From Fidelibacterota bacterium (GTDB lineage: Bacteria > Pseudomonadota > Alphaproteobacteria > Rhodospirillales > Rhodospirillaceae), in assembly GCA_947476895.1 (NCBI GenBank), contig CANJRX010000001.1:372865-436864 (forward strand): a stretch of DNA of 64,000 nt, read 5' to 3'. A model generated the notes under the pieces. That model did not search any database. It saw nothing but the letters and a program-made list of their open reading frames with translations, and had not been told where the DNA came from. How positions within the stretch are numbered: position 1 is the stretch's first letter; the number at the start of each line of letters is the position of its first letter. Positions 9,135 through 20,115 of the stretch are shown here, one piece after another. The translations under genes were made by a program, and so were the position numbers.

Positions 9135-9458
9135 GAGGCGGACCATAGCGGGGCGCGCTGTTGATTTCGCTGGGAATTTTTTGCGGGCCCCGAAAAGGCT
9201 GCCGCCCGCGAGACGCTGTGTATAAGCGTCTAAATATTTAAGCCATACAAGGGCTTGTGCGAATCGTTTGCGATGCAACCCCCTGGACTTTGGCCGGCGG
9301 ATGTGGCTGATTCACCTCGAAACCGGATCAACCGGTCGCGGGTGGGGGACGATCCGCGTGCACGTCAGGGGCCGCTACACTTAAAGCCATTTCCTGGCCA
9401 CACATCCCCCAACCGTCTCCGGCCCTTAGATGTAACGCCAGTTCGTGAAGGAGCCTCC
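9135..9458. promoter_or_regulatory. Divergent ccmA / acnA intergenic region
   Basis: This 324-nt region must hold promoters for both directions. A small inverted repeat (ACCGG-atcaa-CCGGT, about 9321-9335) could be an operator or a leader hairpin for acnA. An in-frame extension of acnA reaches 9255, but the classical AcnA N-terminus and a good ribosome binding site (GAAGGAG at 9447-9453) point to 9459. I could not assign -35/-10 boxes. Confidence 0.4.
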
Positions 9459-12149
<2,691 letters not shown>

Positions 12150-12167
12150 TCGCCCGTATCCAATAAG

Positions 12168-12200
12168 AAGCCCCGTACCGGAAGGTGCGGGGCTTTTTGT
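12168..12200 (+). terminator. Rho-independent terminator of acnA
   Basis: An 11-bp stem (arms AGCCCCGTACC and GGTGCGGGGCT, one G-U pair) with a four-base loop, followed by TTTTTG. It lies about 20 nt after the acnA stop. Confidence 0.9.
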
Positions 12201-12211
12201 TTGTCTGACAA

Positions 12212-12312
12212 AACGACCCCCACCTGACCTCCCCCTTTCAGGGGGAGGAAAAACAAAGACGCCCCGTCCTTTATTCTCTCCCCTGTAAGGGGAGGGTTAG
12301 GGAGGGGTCGTT
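12212..12312. repeat. Intergenic cloverleaf-like inverted repeat, copy 1
   Basis: A 101-nt element bounded by perfect 9-nt inverted arms (AACGACCCC at 12212-12220, GGGGTCGTT at 12304-12312). It encloses two C/G hairpins (CCTCCCCC/GGGGGAGG at 12228-12248 and CTCCCC/GGGGAG at 12278-12294). It sits between convergent genes and ends next to the lepB stop codon. A related, larger element lies at 55936-56104. It looks like a non-coding extragenic palindromic repeat of the type scattered through many proteobacterial genomes. Confidence 0.7.
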
Positions 12313-12313
12313 A

Positions 12314-13054
12314 CTAATGCACGCTCGCAAAAAACCGCTCAGGCCGGAAAGATTCGACCAACGCATCGAGGGGCCACACGCCCACATCGACATCGCGCGA
12401 GTACATCACGCGGTCGACGCGGCCCAACAGATATTCCGACGCGACGAAGCCCACGCCACCGCTTTCGGCCGAGGCGCGGCTATCCAGTGAGTCGTCGCGG
12501 TTATCGCCCATCATGAAGTAACTATCATCGGGGACAGTGAACTCGCGCGTGGAGTCATAAAGCGCGTCGTCGGACTGCTCGTAAATGGCGTGTGTCACAC
12601 CGTTCGGAAGGGTTTCTGCGTAGCGCGTCACATTGCGCCCGCGCAGATCGAACTCTGTGGTTTCAGTCAGGGTGCGCGGCACGATCTCGCCGTTGATATA
12701 AAGCCGGCCTTCGCGCATCTGGATTTTGTCGCCGGGCATGCCGATCAGCCGTTTCACATAATTGATTGATGTGTCGCGCGGCAGCTTGAAGACGACGATA
12801 TCGCCGCGTTGGGGCGGCTTATCCAAAATGCGGCCTTCGAAGTTGGGCATCAGATTAAAGGGCGCGGAGTATTTGCTAAAGCCATAGGTGTATTTCCCGG
12901 CGATCAGTGTATCGCCCACCATCAGCGTCGGGATCATCGAAGCGCTGGGCACATTGAACGGTTCGGCGGCCACCGTGCGGATGACGAGGGCGAACAGCAG
13001 CGCCGTCGCGACGGCGCCAACTTCACGCAGCAAGGATTTTGGCAGGCTCATCAT
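12314..13054 (-). CDS. lepB: Signal peptidase I
   Basis: A 246-residue membrane protease that cleaves Sec and Tat signal peptides. After an N-terminal membrane segment (about residues 12-30), the catalytic serine is in VPSASM (S39) and the general-base lysine in VKRLIGMPGD (K101). The C-terminal GDNRDDSLDSR box is also present, so all conserved boxes are intact. MM at the start leaves a one-codon ambiguity. It is 81 nt downstream of htpG on the same strand. Confidence 0.95.
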   Translation of the reverse strand: MMSLPKSLLREVGAVATALLFALVIRTVAAEPFNVPSASMIPTLMVGDTLIAGKYTYGFSKYSAPFNLMPNFEGRILDKPPQRGDIVVFKLPRDTSINYVKRLIGMPGDKIQMREGRLYINGEIVPRTLTETTEFDLRGRNVTRYAETLPNGVTHAIYEQSDDALYDSTREFTVPDDSYFMMGDNRDDSLDSRASAESGGVGFVASEYLLGRVDRVMYSRDVDVGVWPLDALVESFRPERFFASVH

Positions 13055-13135
13055 CCGGTCCCGTAAGCTTCAAGGTGGCAGGACCATATCGCAGATTGGT
13101 CCGCGGCCTCCTGACCTCTTTGTAATTGAATCGGC

Positions 13136-15013
13136 TTAGAGGCCCTTTTCCAGGAACATGGACATGCGTTTGGCGAAGGCCGCCGGATCGGGCACAGCCT
13201 CGCCTTCCACAATGCGCGCCTGATCTAACAGCAGATGCGCCGCGTCGTTAAGGTCCGCGCCTTCCACACCGTTCAGGCGCTTGATCAGGGTGTGCTTGGG
13301 ATTGATCTCCAGCACTTTACGGATCGGCGCAGCATTTTCGCCGTGCTGTTTCAGCATGCGGGCGAGATGCAGGCTCATGCCGCCGGTGTCGGCCACCAGG
13401 CACACAGGGCTGCCGGTGAGACGCGTGGATACGCGTACGTCGGCCACGGCTTCGCCTAAGCTTGCTTTGATTTTCTCAACCAGCGCTTTGATGTCATCGG
13501 ACGGCTCTTCTTTGGCGTCATCCTTTTTATCTTCGCTCTTGATTGCATCTAAGTCGGTGCCGGCTTCGGCGACGGACTTGAAGGATTTCTTTTCATAGGT
13601 GCCGACGGTGGGGACCCAGAATTCGTCGATGGCGTCCGTGAACAGCAGTACTTCAATGCCCTTGGCGAGGAAACCTTCCACCTGCGGGCTGTTCTTTAAG
13701 ACCGCGGCGTTATCGCCCGTGATGTAATAAATCGCCTCTTGGCCTTCCTTCATGCGGCTCGCGTAGTCCTTGAGGCTGGTGAGCCCTTCCACGGCCGTGG
13801 ACTTGAAGCGCGCGAGTTCCAGCAAGTCGTCGCGGCGTTCATAGTCTTCATACAAGCCTTCTTTGAACACCGGCCCGAAGGCGTCCCAGAACACGTTGTA
13901 TTCTTCTGGCTTCTCGGCGCGGTCTTTCAGGTCTTTCAAAAGGCGTTTGACGATGCCGCTTTGGATTTTGCGCAACAGCGGATTGTTCTGGAGAATTTCG
14001 CGGCTGACGTTAAGCGGCAAGTCCGGTGAATCCACCACGCCCCGCACAAAGCGCAGAAAGCGCGGGATGAGACCTTCAAGCTGGTCCGAGATGAACACGC
14101 GGTTGACGTAGAGTTTCACCTGACCTTTGCGGTCGGGATTGAACAGATCGAAAGGCTTTTGCGTCGGGATGAACAACAGCGCCGTGTATTCGATAGCGCC
14201 CTCGGCGCGGTAATGCAGCGTGTGCCATGGCTCATCAAAAGCGTGAGCGACGTGGTGATAAAATTCTTTGTATTGCTCGGGCGCGACTTCGTTTTTGCTA
14301 CGCATCCACAAAGCTGAGGCGCTGTTCAAAGTCTCCGCTGTGTCTTTATCGGCCTCGATCGGATCGAGGATCACCGGCAAGGCGATGTGGTCGGAATAGG
14401 TCTTCACGATCTGGCGCAGGCGGATCGGATCCAAAAAATCTTCGGCGTCAGCTTTCAAATGCAGCGTGATCTTCGCGCCGCGCCGGGCGTCGGCCTGTTC
14501 TGCGACCGTGAAAGCGCCTTTGCCGTCGCTGGCCCAGATCCAGCCTTGTGCGTCGCCGGCCTTGCGTGAGATCACTTCAACTTTGTCGGCCACCATGAAG
14601 GCGGAGTAAAAGCCCACGCCGAACTGGCCGATGAGGTTCGTGTCTTTTTTGGCATCGCCGACGGACTTCAGGAACTCCGCCGTGCCGGATTTGGCGATGG
14701 TGCCGAGGTTGGCGATCAGCTCGTCATGGTTCATGCCGATGCCGTTGTCGTTGATGGTCAGCGTCTTCGCATCTTTGTCGACCGTCAGGTGAATCGCAAA
14801 AGCGTTGCCGCCGTCTTCCAGAAGCTTCGAGTCGGTGAGGGCCGCGTAACGCAGCTTGTCACAAGCATCCGAAGCATTGGAAATCAGCTCCCGCAGGAAA
14901 ATCTCGCGATTTGAGTAAAGCGAGTGCACGACAAGGTCCAAAAGCTTCGCGACCTCTGCCTGGAATTCGCGAGTCTCTGGCTTGGCATTTTCCGCAGATG
15001 TATTTTTTGTCAT
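13136..15013 (-). CDS. htpG: Molecular chaperone HtpG (Hsp90 family)
   Basis: A 625-residue protein of standard HtpG length. The GHKL ATP site is visible: REIFLRELISNASDA near the N-terminus, then NDNGIGM, and GQFGVGFYSAF further on. The middle domain contains LNVSREILQ. HtpG is an ATP-driven cytosolic chaperone. The upstream region holds a plausible heat-shock-type promoter, which fits the family's usual control. Confidence 0.97.
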   Translation of the reverse strand: MTKNTSAENAKPETREFQAEVAKLLDLVVHSLYSNREIFLRELISNASDACDKLRYAALTDSKLLEDGGNAFAIHLTVDKDAKTLTINDNGIGMNHDELIANLGTIAKSGTAEFLKSVGDAKKDTNLIGQFGVGFYSAFMVADKVEVISRKAGDAQGWIWASDGKGAFTVAEQADARRGAKITLHLKADAEDFLDPIRLRQIVKTYSDHIALPVILDPIEADKDTAETLNSASALWMRSKNEVAPEQYKEFYHHVAHAFDEPWHTLHYRAEGAIEYTALLFIPTQKPFDLFNPDRKGQVKLYVNRVFISDQLEGLIPRFLRFVRGVVDSPDLPLNVSREILQNNPLLRKIQSGIVKRLLKDLKDRAEKPEEYNVFWDAFGPVFKEGLYEDYERRDDLLELARFKSTAVEGLTSLKDYASRMKEGQEAIYYITGDNAAVLKNSPQVEGFLAKGIEVLLFTDAIDEFWVPTVGTYEKKSFKSVAEAGTDLDAIKSEDKKDDAKEEPSDDIKALVEKIKASLGEAVADVRVSTRLTGSPVCLVADTGGMSLHLARMLKQHGENAAPIRKVLEINPKHTLIKRLNGVEGADLNDAAHLLLDQARIVEGEAVPDPAAFAKRMSMFLEKGL

Positions 15014-15090
15014 GACGACTGACCTAATGTTCCGATTCTTGGCATTTTATTTGATACGGAAGGCCCTTGCAGGACCGCCGACGGGGCCAG

Positions 15091-15120
15091 ATATGAGATG
15101 TAGAGCGGCTTCTGGCAAGG
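15091..15120 (-). promoter_or_regulatory. Possible RpoH (sigma-32) promoter of htpG
   Basis: Read on the minus strand, CCTTGCCA (complement of 15113-15120) and CTCATAT (complement of 15091-15097) are separated by 15 nt. This resembles the CTTGnnn / CYTATnT boxes of alphaproteobacterial RpoH promoters. The -35 is imperfect, so this is a suggestion. Confidence 0.35.
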
Positions 15121-15304
15121 GGCTAAGCGCCGCACCCCGCGCATGTTCCCGCTTGCGTTCCATTAAGCCCAAATATTTTTCATTTGTAGGAGTTGCTCTC
15201 ACAGCCCGAATAGGCCCATGATTAGATCCCGACGACGAGTGATCACTGTTTAGAATCGCTCTTCTTCGCCGGGCGCCCGTTCAACTTCAGCGGAGCCTTT
15301 ACAT

Positions 15305-15691
15305 ATGCAAGTCCCCGTCCAAATCAGCTTTCACGGCATCGATAAATCGGATGCGGTTGAAACCCGTATCCGCGAGAAAGTCGCCAAGCTCGAACAATTC
15401 TTCGATCGCATCACCGGTTGCCGCGTCGTGGTGGAAAAACACCACAGCAGCCGCAGCAATCTCGTCACCAAGGACCAGCCCTTCCACGTCTCTATTGTTG
15501 TGGAAGTGCCGGGCGAAGAGCTGGTTGTGAAGCGCGACCCCAAAAGCCACGAAGCTTTGAAGGATCATCAGGACGTCAACATCGCCGTGCGCGATGCGTT
15601 CGCCGCAATGCAGCGGCGCTTAAAGGAATATGTCGATCGCAAGTGGCGCAAAGCACGCCATAACGCCGACCCTGCTCCCGAAATGATCTAA
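15305..15691 (+). CDS. hpf: Ribosome hibernation promoting factor, S30AE family (short)
   Basis: A 128-residue protein containing one S30AE/YfiA domain (VQISFHGIDKSDAVETRIRE at the N-terminus). It lacks the C-terminal dimerisation domain of long HPF. Such proteins bind the 30S subunit at the A and P sites and silence ribosomes in stationary phase. The C-terminal tail is basic (RKWRKARH). It is divergent from htpG across a 291-nt gap. Whether it is best called Hpf or YfiA cannot be settled by eye. Confidence 0.85.
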   Translation: MQVPVQISFHGIDKSDAVETRIREKVAKLEQFFDRITGCRVVVEKHHSSRSNLVTKDQPFHVSIVVEVPGEELVVKRDPKSHEALKDHQDVNIAVRDAFAAMQRRLKEYVDRKWRKARHNADPAPEMI

Positions 15692-15746
15692 GTGAGATAA
15701 TTTAGGTCTAGCCGACACCCACATCCTCTAACTATGAACGGCGGTT

Positions 15747-18275
15747 ATGACCGCTGCCTCTCGCTTTAAGCCCGGTCCGCCGCCTCATGGCGGCGGACCC
15801 GGCATCACCGCCGTGTTGGGTCCCACCAACACCGGCAAAACCTATCTCGCCATGGATAGAATGCTGGGTCATGCCTCGGGCATGATGGGATTTCCGCTGC
15901 GGCTTTTGGCGCGGGAAAATTACGACCGGATCGTAAAGCTGCGCGGCCACGGCGCTGTCGCCCTGATCACCGGCGAAGAAAAGATCATCCCGCCCAATCC
16001 GCGTTATTTCATCTGCACGGTCGAAAGCATGCCGCTTGACCGGCAAGTGGCATTTCTCGCCATTGATGAAATTCAGTTGGCCGCTGATGCCGACCGTGGC
16101 CACGTCTTCACCCATCGTCTGCTGCATGCGCGAGGTCTAGTCGAGACCATGTTTCTCGGGGCCGAGACGGTAAAGCCATTGATCCGGAAACTCGTGCCCG
16201 GCGTGCAGTTCGTCACGCGCCCGCGGTTTTCCAAGCTGCTCTATACCGGTGCTAAGAAACTCACGCGCCTTCCGCGCCGCTCAGCGGTTGTGGCCTTCTC
16301 GGCGTCCGAAGTTTACGGCATTGCGGAACTCATTCGACGGCACCGCGGCGGGGCGGCGGTGGTCATGGGTGCGCTCAGCCCGCGTACGCGCAATGCTCAA
16401 GTGGCGCTCTATCAAAGCGGCGATGTGGACTACATGGTGGCGACTGATGCGATTGGCATGGGCCTCAACATGGACGTGGACCATGTAGCCTTCGCGTCCA
16501 TGTCAAAATTCGATGGCCGCGCGCCGCGCCCGCTGGCGGCATCGGAAGTGGCCCAAATCGCCGGCCGCGCCGGGCGGCATATGAACGAAGGCACTTTCGG
16601 CGTCACCGCCGACATCCCCGACATCGATCCCGATATCGTCACGCGCGTCGAGACCCACGAGTTTCCGCCGCTGAAAGCGTTGTTCTGGCGCAATGCTGAG
16701 CTGCGGTTCACGTCTCTCGAAGCACTGATTGGTTCCTTGCGGCAAATGCCGCCGTCGCCGTCTTTGATCCGCCCACCGCCAGCCGATGATCAACTGGTTC
16801 TGGAAGCCATGACCAAAGAGCCCGACGTCAGATCGCGCACCGAAGGGCCGGATCGTCTGCGCTTGTTGTGGGATGTGGCGCAGGTGCCCGACTTCCGCAA
16901 AGTTAAACCCGAGATGCACGCCCGCTTCATGGCCCAGGTGTTTCAACACCTGACGCAAGGCACCTATACATTGCCCGAAGATTGGGTGGCGGGGCAGGTA
17001 GAGCGTATCGACCGCACCGACGGCGACATGCATGCGATTATGGACCGCATCGCCGCCATTCGCACCTGGACCTATCTCGCCCATCGCGGCGATTGGATGG
17101 AAGAAGGCCTCGCCTGGCAGGATCGTACGCGCGAGGTCGAAGACCGGCTTTCGGACGCGCTCCACGAAAAACTCACCAAGCAGTTTGTCGACAGCCGCAC
17201 GTCACATCTGGTCAAGCGTTTGCGTGGCGATGATCTGATGTCTGCCGATGTGGCCGAAGACGGCGCTGTCGCTGTGGATGGTCATCACCTGGGCCATCTC
17301 GAAGGCTTACGCTTCAGGGCCGAACGTACCGGCTTGCGTACCGCCGATCGCGCGGTGCTGGGCGCGGCCAACGCGGCGTTGCGTCCTGTGATCGCCGCGC
17401 GTATCGACGCCATCGCTGCATCCGCCGACGAAGACCTCACGCTCGATGACGCAGCCAATATTGTTTGGCGCGGTGAGCCGGTGGCTTCGCTCACGGCCGG
17501 AATTGAAAGTCTGAAGCCGCAGATTTCAGTGCCGACTGACGAACGTGTTGAAGCTCATGCGCGTGTACGTGTGGAAGCGCGGCTGCGTGAATGGCTGGCA
17601 GCCCACATCGCGAGAGTTTGTGCGCCTTTAGTAAATGCGCGCGCGGCAACGGTTACCGCACCCGTGCGGGGCATTGTCTTTCAGCTGGCTGAAAATCTCG
17701 GCGTCATCCGCCGCACGGAAGTTGAATCGCAGCTCGCACTTTTAAAGGACGACGAGCGCAAAACTTTGGCGCGCCTCGGTATTCGGTTCGGTTTAGATCA
17801 CGTATTCTTCCCGGCATTGCTGAAGGCCGCACCCATGCGCTTGCGTGGATTGTTGTGGATCGCAGCCCACCGGGGCACCGATGCGCCGCCGTCTTTACCG
17901 GCTGTGGGGCGCGTCTCCGTGCCGCTGGTGAAGAATGTACCCGACACTTTCTATGTCGCTTGCGGTTATCGCCCCATCGACACCACAGGCTATCGCATCG
18001 ATATGCTGGAACGCTTTGCCGGCGAGGCCCGCAAACTCGCGCGTGCAAAAACCCCCGTGTTTCCGCCGGCGCTGTTATCTTTGCTCGGCGTCACCGTGGA
18101 AGTGGGCGTAACAGTGCTGAAGACCTTGGGCTTCAAAGCGAGGCTTACGGAGGCTGGTCTTGTGTTCAGTCTGCGCCGCCGCACACCGCTCCATATCAAA
18201 GCGCAAAGCCTGACTGCGCCGTCGGCAATTTCCGACTCTCCTTTCGCGAAGCTCAAAGTCCTCATCTCCTCATGA
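15747..18275 (+). CDS. Suv3-like superfamily 2 RNA/DNA helicase
   Basis: An 842-residue protein. It has Walker A GPTNTGKT (about 25-32), a DEIQ motif II (about 109-112), the motif VI-like QIAGRAGRH and a Suv3-type domain between the RecA lobes and the C-terminus. Relatives of mitochondrial SUV3 helicase are common in alphaproteobacteria; the bacterial substrate is not well established. The stop overlaps the start of the S4-domain gene (ATGA at 18272-18275), so the two RNA-binding proteins are made together. Confidence 0.88.
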   Translation: MTAASRFKPGPPPHGGGPGITAVLGPTNTGKTYLAMDRMLGHASGMMGFPLRLLARENYDRIVKLRGHGAVALITGEEKIIPPNPRYFICTVESMPLDRQVAFLAIDEIQLAADADRGHVFTHRLLHARGLVETMFLGAETVKPLIRKLVPGVQFVTRPRFSKLLYTGAKKLTRLPRRSAVVAFSASEVYGIAELIRRHRGGAAVVMGALSPRTRNAQVALYQSGDVDYMVATDAIGMGLNMDVDHVAFASMSKFDGRAPRPLAASEVAQIAGRAGRHMNEGTFGVTADIPDIDPDIVTRVETHEFPPLKALFWRNAELRFTSLEALIGSLRQMPPSPSLIRPPPADDQLVLEAMTKEPDVRSRTEGPDRLRLLWDVAQVPDFRKVKPEMHARFMAQVFQHLTQGTYTLPEDWVAGQVERIDRTDGDMHAIMDRIAAIRTWTYLAHRGDWMEEGLAWQDRTREVEDRLSDALHEKLTKQFVDSRTSHLVKRLRGDDLMSADVAEDGAVAVDGHHLGHLEGLRFRAERTGLRTADRAVLGAANAALRPVIAARIDAIAASADEDLTLDDAANIVWRGEPVASLTAGIESLKPQISVPTDERVEAHARVRVEARLREWLAAHIARVCAPLVNARAATVTAPVRGIVFQLAENLGVIRRTEVESQLALLKDDERKTLARLGIRFGLDHVFFPALLKAAPMRLRGLLWIAAHRGTDAPPSLPAVGRVSVPLVKNVPDTFYVACGYRPIDTTGYRIDMLERFAGEARKLARAKTPVFPPALLSLLGVTVEVGVTVLKTLGFKARLTEAGLVFSLRRRTPLHIKAQSLTAPSAISDSPFAKLKVLISS

Positions 18276-18682
18276 GCACCGAGAAACCTGCGGCCGAGCG
18301 TATCGACAAATGGTTGTGGTTCGCCCGCTTCGGGAAAACCCGCGCCATTGCGCAGAAGCTCGTTGAGCGCGGCCAAGTCACGCTCAATGGTGCGAAGGTG
18401 AAAAAGGTCAGCGCCAGTGTGCGCGTCGGCGACAAGATCGTCGTGGTGCTGGGCACAGTGAAACGCAGCGTCACGATCTTGGGTCTCGCCGAGCGGCGCG
18501 GTCCTGCCGACGAAGCCAAGCTGCTTTATGATGAACCCGCGTCCAAGGAAAAGCTCAATTCGGAACACGCCGCCTTGCCGCTCTATAAGCCGATGCTGAT
18601 TCGCGAGAAGGGCGCAGGCCGTCCCACCAAGAAAGATCGCCGCGCGCTCGCCAAAGAACTTGGCTGGGACTCTGACGATTAA
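18272..18682 (+). CDS. S4-domain RNA-binding protein (HslR-like)
   Basis: A 136-residue protein starting at the ATG that overlaps the helicase stop. The S4 domain runs over residues about 9-70 (RIDKWLWFARFGKTRAIAQ, then GQVTLNGAKVKK), followed by a basic C-terminal tail. HslR/Hsp15 relatives bind stalled 50S subunits carrying nascent chains. The pairing with the Suv3-like helicase suggests a shared role in RNA metabolism, which is an inference. Confidence 0.85.
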   Translation: MSTEKPAAERIDKWLWFARFGKTRAIAQKLVERGQVTLNGAKVKKVSASVRVGDKIVVVLGTVKRSVTILGLAERRGPADEAKLLYDEPASKEKLNSEHAALPLYKPMLIREKGAGRPTKKDRRALAKELGWDSDD

Positions 18683-18692
18683 GAGGGGAGAG

Positions 18693-19316
18693 CTAAGCCC
18701 TAAAAATCAGCGTCAAGTTATTGGCTGGCATGTGCACGGTCTCTTCATGGCGGAAGCCACGCTCTGCTGCTGCCTGCACGACGTCGTTCACATCGCGGAT
18801 ACCCCAGGCCGGGTTGCGCTGTTTCAGCGATTGATCGAATGCGATGTTGCTGTCGGCCAGAAAATCGCCCGCTATGGAATAGGGTCCATAGGTGACGATG
18901 GTCTTCGCCCCCAAAGCTTGCGCGCCGCGAAACAGGTCCAAGGTCGCGGTCCAGGGCGAGATGTGAATCATGTTGATGCAAACCACCGCATCAATCTCTG
19001 CCACCGGCCAAACCGGTTGCGAGACATCCAGCGCCACGGGTGGCGCGAGGTTCGGCAGGTTCGCATGCTGCACATGGGCTGCAATATATTGGCGGGCCGC
19101 AGCATCCGGGTCGCTCGGTTGCCACAACAGATGGGGCAGGGCCCTTGCGAATGTTGCAGCGTGGTAGCCAGAGCCTGCAGCAATCTCGAGCACACTGCGC
19201 CCCATAAAGAGTGGCGGTGACAGCACGCGCCTTAAAACCCCCAGGATGGGTTCGGCGTTGCGCTCTGCGGCAGGCGGCACTTGCAAACCGTTCGCAACCG
19301 TCATGGAATCACTCAT
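18693..19316 (-). CDS. DUF938 (UPF0585) SAM-dependent methyltransferase-like protein
   Basis: About 207 residues from the ATG at 19316; an ATG at 19337 would give 214, and I cannot decide between them. The N-terminal PAAERNAEPI block, the SAM-binding motif VLEIAAGSGYHA and the CINMIHISPW motif are characteristic of DUF938. Substrates for this family are unknown. It faces the S4 gene tail to tail and is divergent from fdxA. Confidence 0.82.
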   Translation of the reverse strand: MSDSMTVANGLQVPPAAERNAEPILGVLRRVLSPPLFMGRSVLEIAAGSGYHAATFARALPHLLWQPSDPDAAARQYIAAHVQHANLPNLAPPVALDVSQPVWPVAEIDAVVCINMIHISPWTATLDLFRGAQALGAKTIVTYGPYSIAGDFLADSNIAFDQSLKQRNPAWGIRDVNDVVQAAAERGFRHEETVHMPANNLTLIFRA

Positions 19317-19432
19317 GGTATTCGGGGGTTTGGGCATCGGCGACTTGACGCAGTGCGTCTAAATCGAATACCCAGAGCTTGTCATCGGCAGTGCCCCACC
19401 GTTGCGGGCAGATGGACAGGAGTTCTAAGGAC

Positions 19433-19768
19433 ATGACCTACGTCGTCACCGAAAATTGCATTAAGTGCAAGTATATGGACTGCGTCGAGGTATGTCCGGT
19501 CGACTGTTTCTACGAGGGTGAGAACATGCTGGTCATCCACCCTGACGAGTGTATCGACTGCGGCGTATGCGAACCCGAGTGCCCGGCCGAGGCCATTGTG
19601 CCCGATTCGGACGAATCTGCCGCCGCCTGGCAAGACATCAACAAGGATTACGCGGAAAAGTGGCCGAATATCACGGCCAAGGGCCCCACCCCGCCAGATG
19701 CGGACGAGTGGAAGGATAAACCCAATAAAAAAGAACTACTTAGCGCCAATCCCGGAAGCAACGCCTAA
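19433..19768 (+). CDS. fdxA: Seven-iron ferredoxin FdxA
   Basis: A 111-residue ferredoxin. The cysteine pattern C9, C12, C17, C21, C25 and C40, C43, C46, C50 is that of the [3Fe-4S][4Fe-4S] ferredoxins of the Azotobacter FdI/FdxA type, with the usual long C-terminal extension. The start at 19433 follows AAGGA closely; a longer in-frame start at 19379 adds nothing family-like. It could serve as an electron carrier for the KorAB oxidoreductase encoded about 5 kb downstream, which is an inference. Confidence 0.93.
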   Translation: MTYVVTENCIKCKYMDCVEVCPVDCFYEGENMLVIHPDECIDCGVCEPECPAEAIVPDSDESAAAWQDINKDYAEKWPNITAKGPTPPDADEWKDKPNKKELLSANPGSNA

Positions 19769-19785
19769 GCTTCATCTAGGGCTTT

Positions 19786-19797
19786 AAGAACGTTCTT
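19786..19797. promoter_or_regulatory. Perfect 12-bp palindrome (AAGAACGTTCTT)
   Basis: A perfect palindrome 17 nt after the fdxA stop, flanked by near-symmetric TTA/TAA. It looks like a dimeric repressor operator, but no promoter next to it is evident. It could also be part of an RNA stem. Confidence 0.35.
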
Positions 19798-19856
19798 TAA
19801 TCCACACAGGTGGCTTTCATCTGTTTTTGGACCCTCTTTTGTGATAGGTTAAAACC

Positions 19857-19888
19857 AATCCGTCGGGGAACCGGCGGATTATTTTTTC
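19857..19888 (+). terminator. Terminator downstream of fdxA
   Basis: The stem AATCCGTC / GGCGGATT (one G-U pair, 8 bp) continues into a GG..CC top and is followed by ATTTTTTC. It is about 90 nt after the fdxA stop and separates fdxA from the carD leader. Confidence 0.8.
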
Positions 19889-19968
19889 TCCGACGTCCTG
19901 TGTCAGCCTTTTACGGTAAGTCTTTGTAAAACCGTGATTTTTATGGCGAACGGCGGAGATTAGGAGCA

Positions 19969-20115
19969 TTCGGCCCGTTCTCACACCATCTGTGAGGATA
20001 GGTCAGCCTGAATCTTAGAGTGGAAGAGCCGGACCGCAGGCAGCGGAACCGGCCGTTGGGGGATCAGGCCTCACGGATGACCTAAGTAACCCTGGTATGG
20101 AGTGAGAGACCGAAC
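19969..20115 (+). promoter_or_regulatory. Structured leader RNA of carD with two exclusive folds (candidate cis-regulator)
   Basis: The leader can form a nested helix series: TTCGG 19969-19973 with CCGAA 20110-20114; TCTCAC plus CCAT (19979-19989) with ATGG plus GTGAGA (20097-20107); TAGGTCA 19999-20005 with TGACCTA 20078-20084; GCCTGA 20006-20011 with TCAGGC 20064-20069; GCCGG/CCGGC and CCGC/GCGG at the tip (20028-20053). The outer helix covers GGAG at 20099-20102, the likely ribosome binding site. The words CTCAC (19980, 20070) and GTGAG (19992, 20102) alternate. Neighbouring pairs could instead form two local hairpins: the first frees the GGAG strand, the second would re-pair part of it. 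I do not recognise a known riboswitch class. It could also be an independent ncRNA such as a 6S-like rod. Confidence 0.55.

Noticed and set aside
9255-9458. Longer acnA reading frame from 9255
   Set aside because: The translated extension is Pro/Arg-rich and unlike AcnA N-termini, while 9459 has an ideal Shine-Dalgarno.
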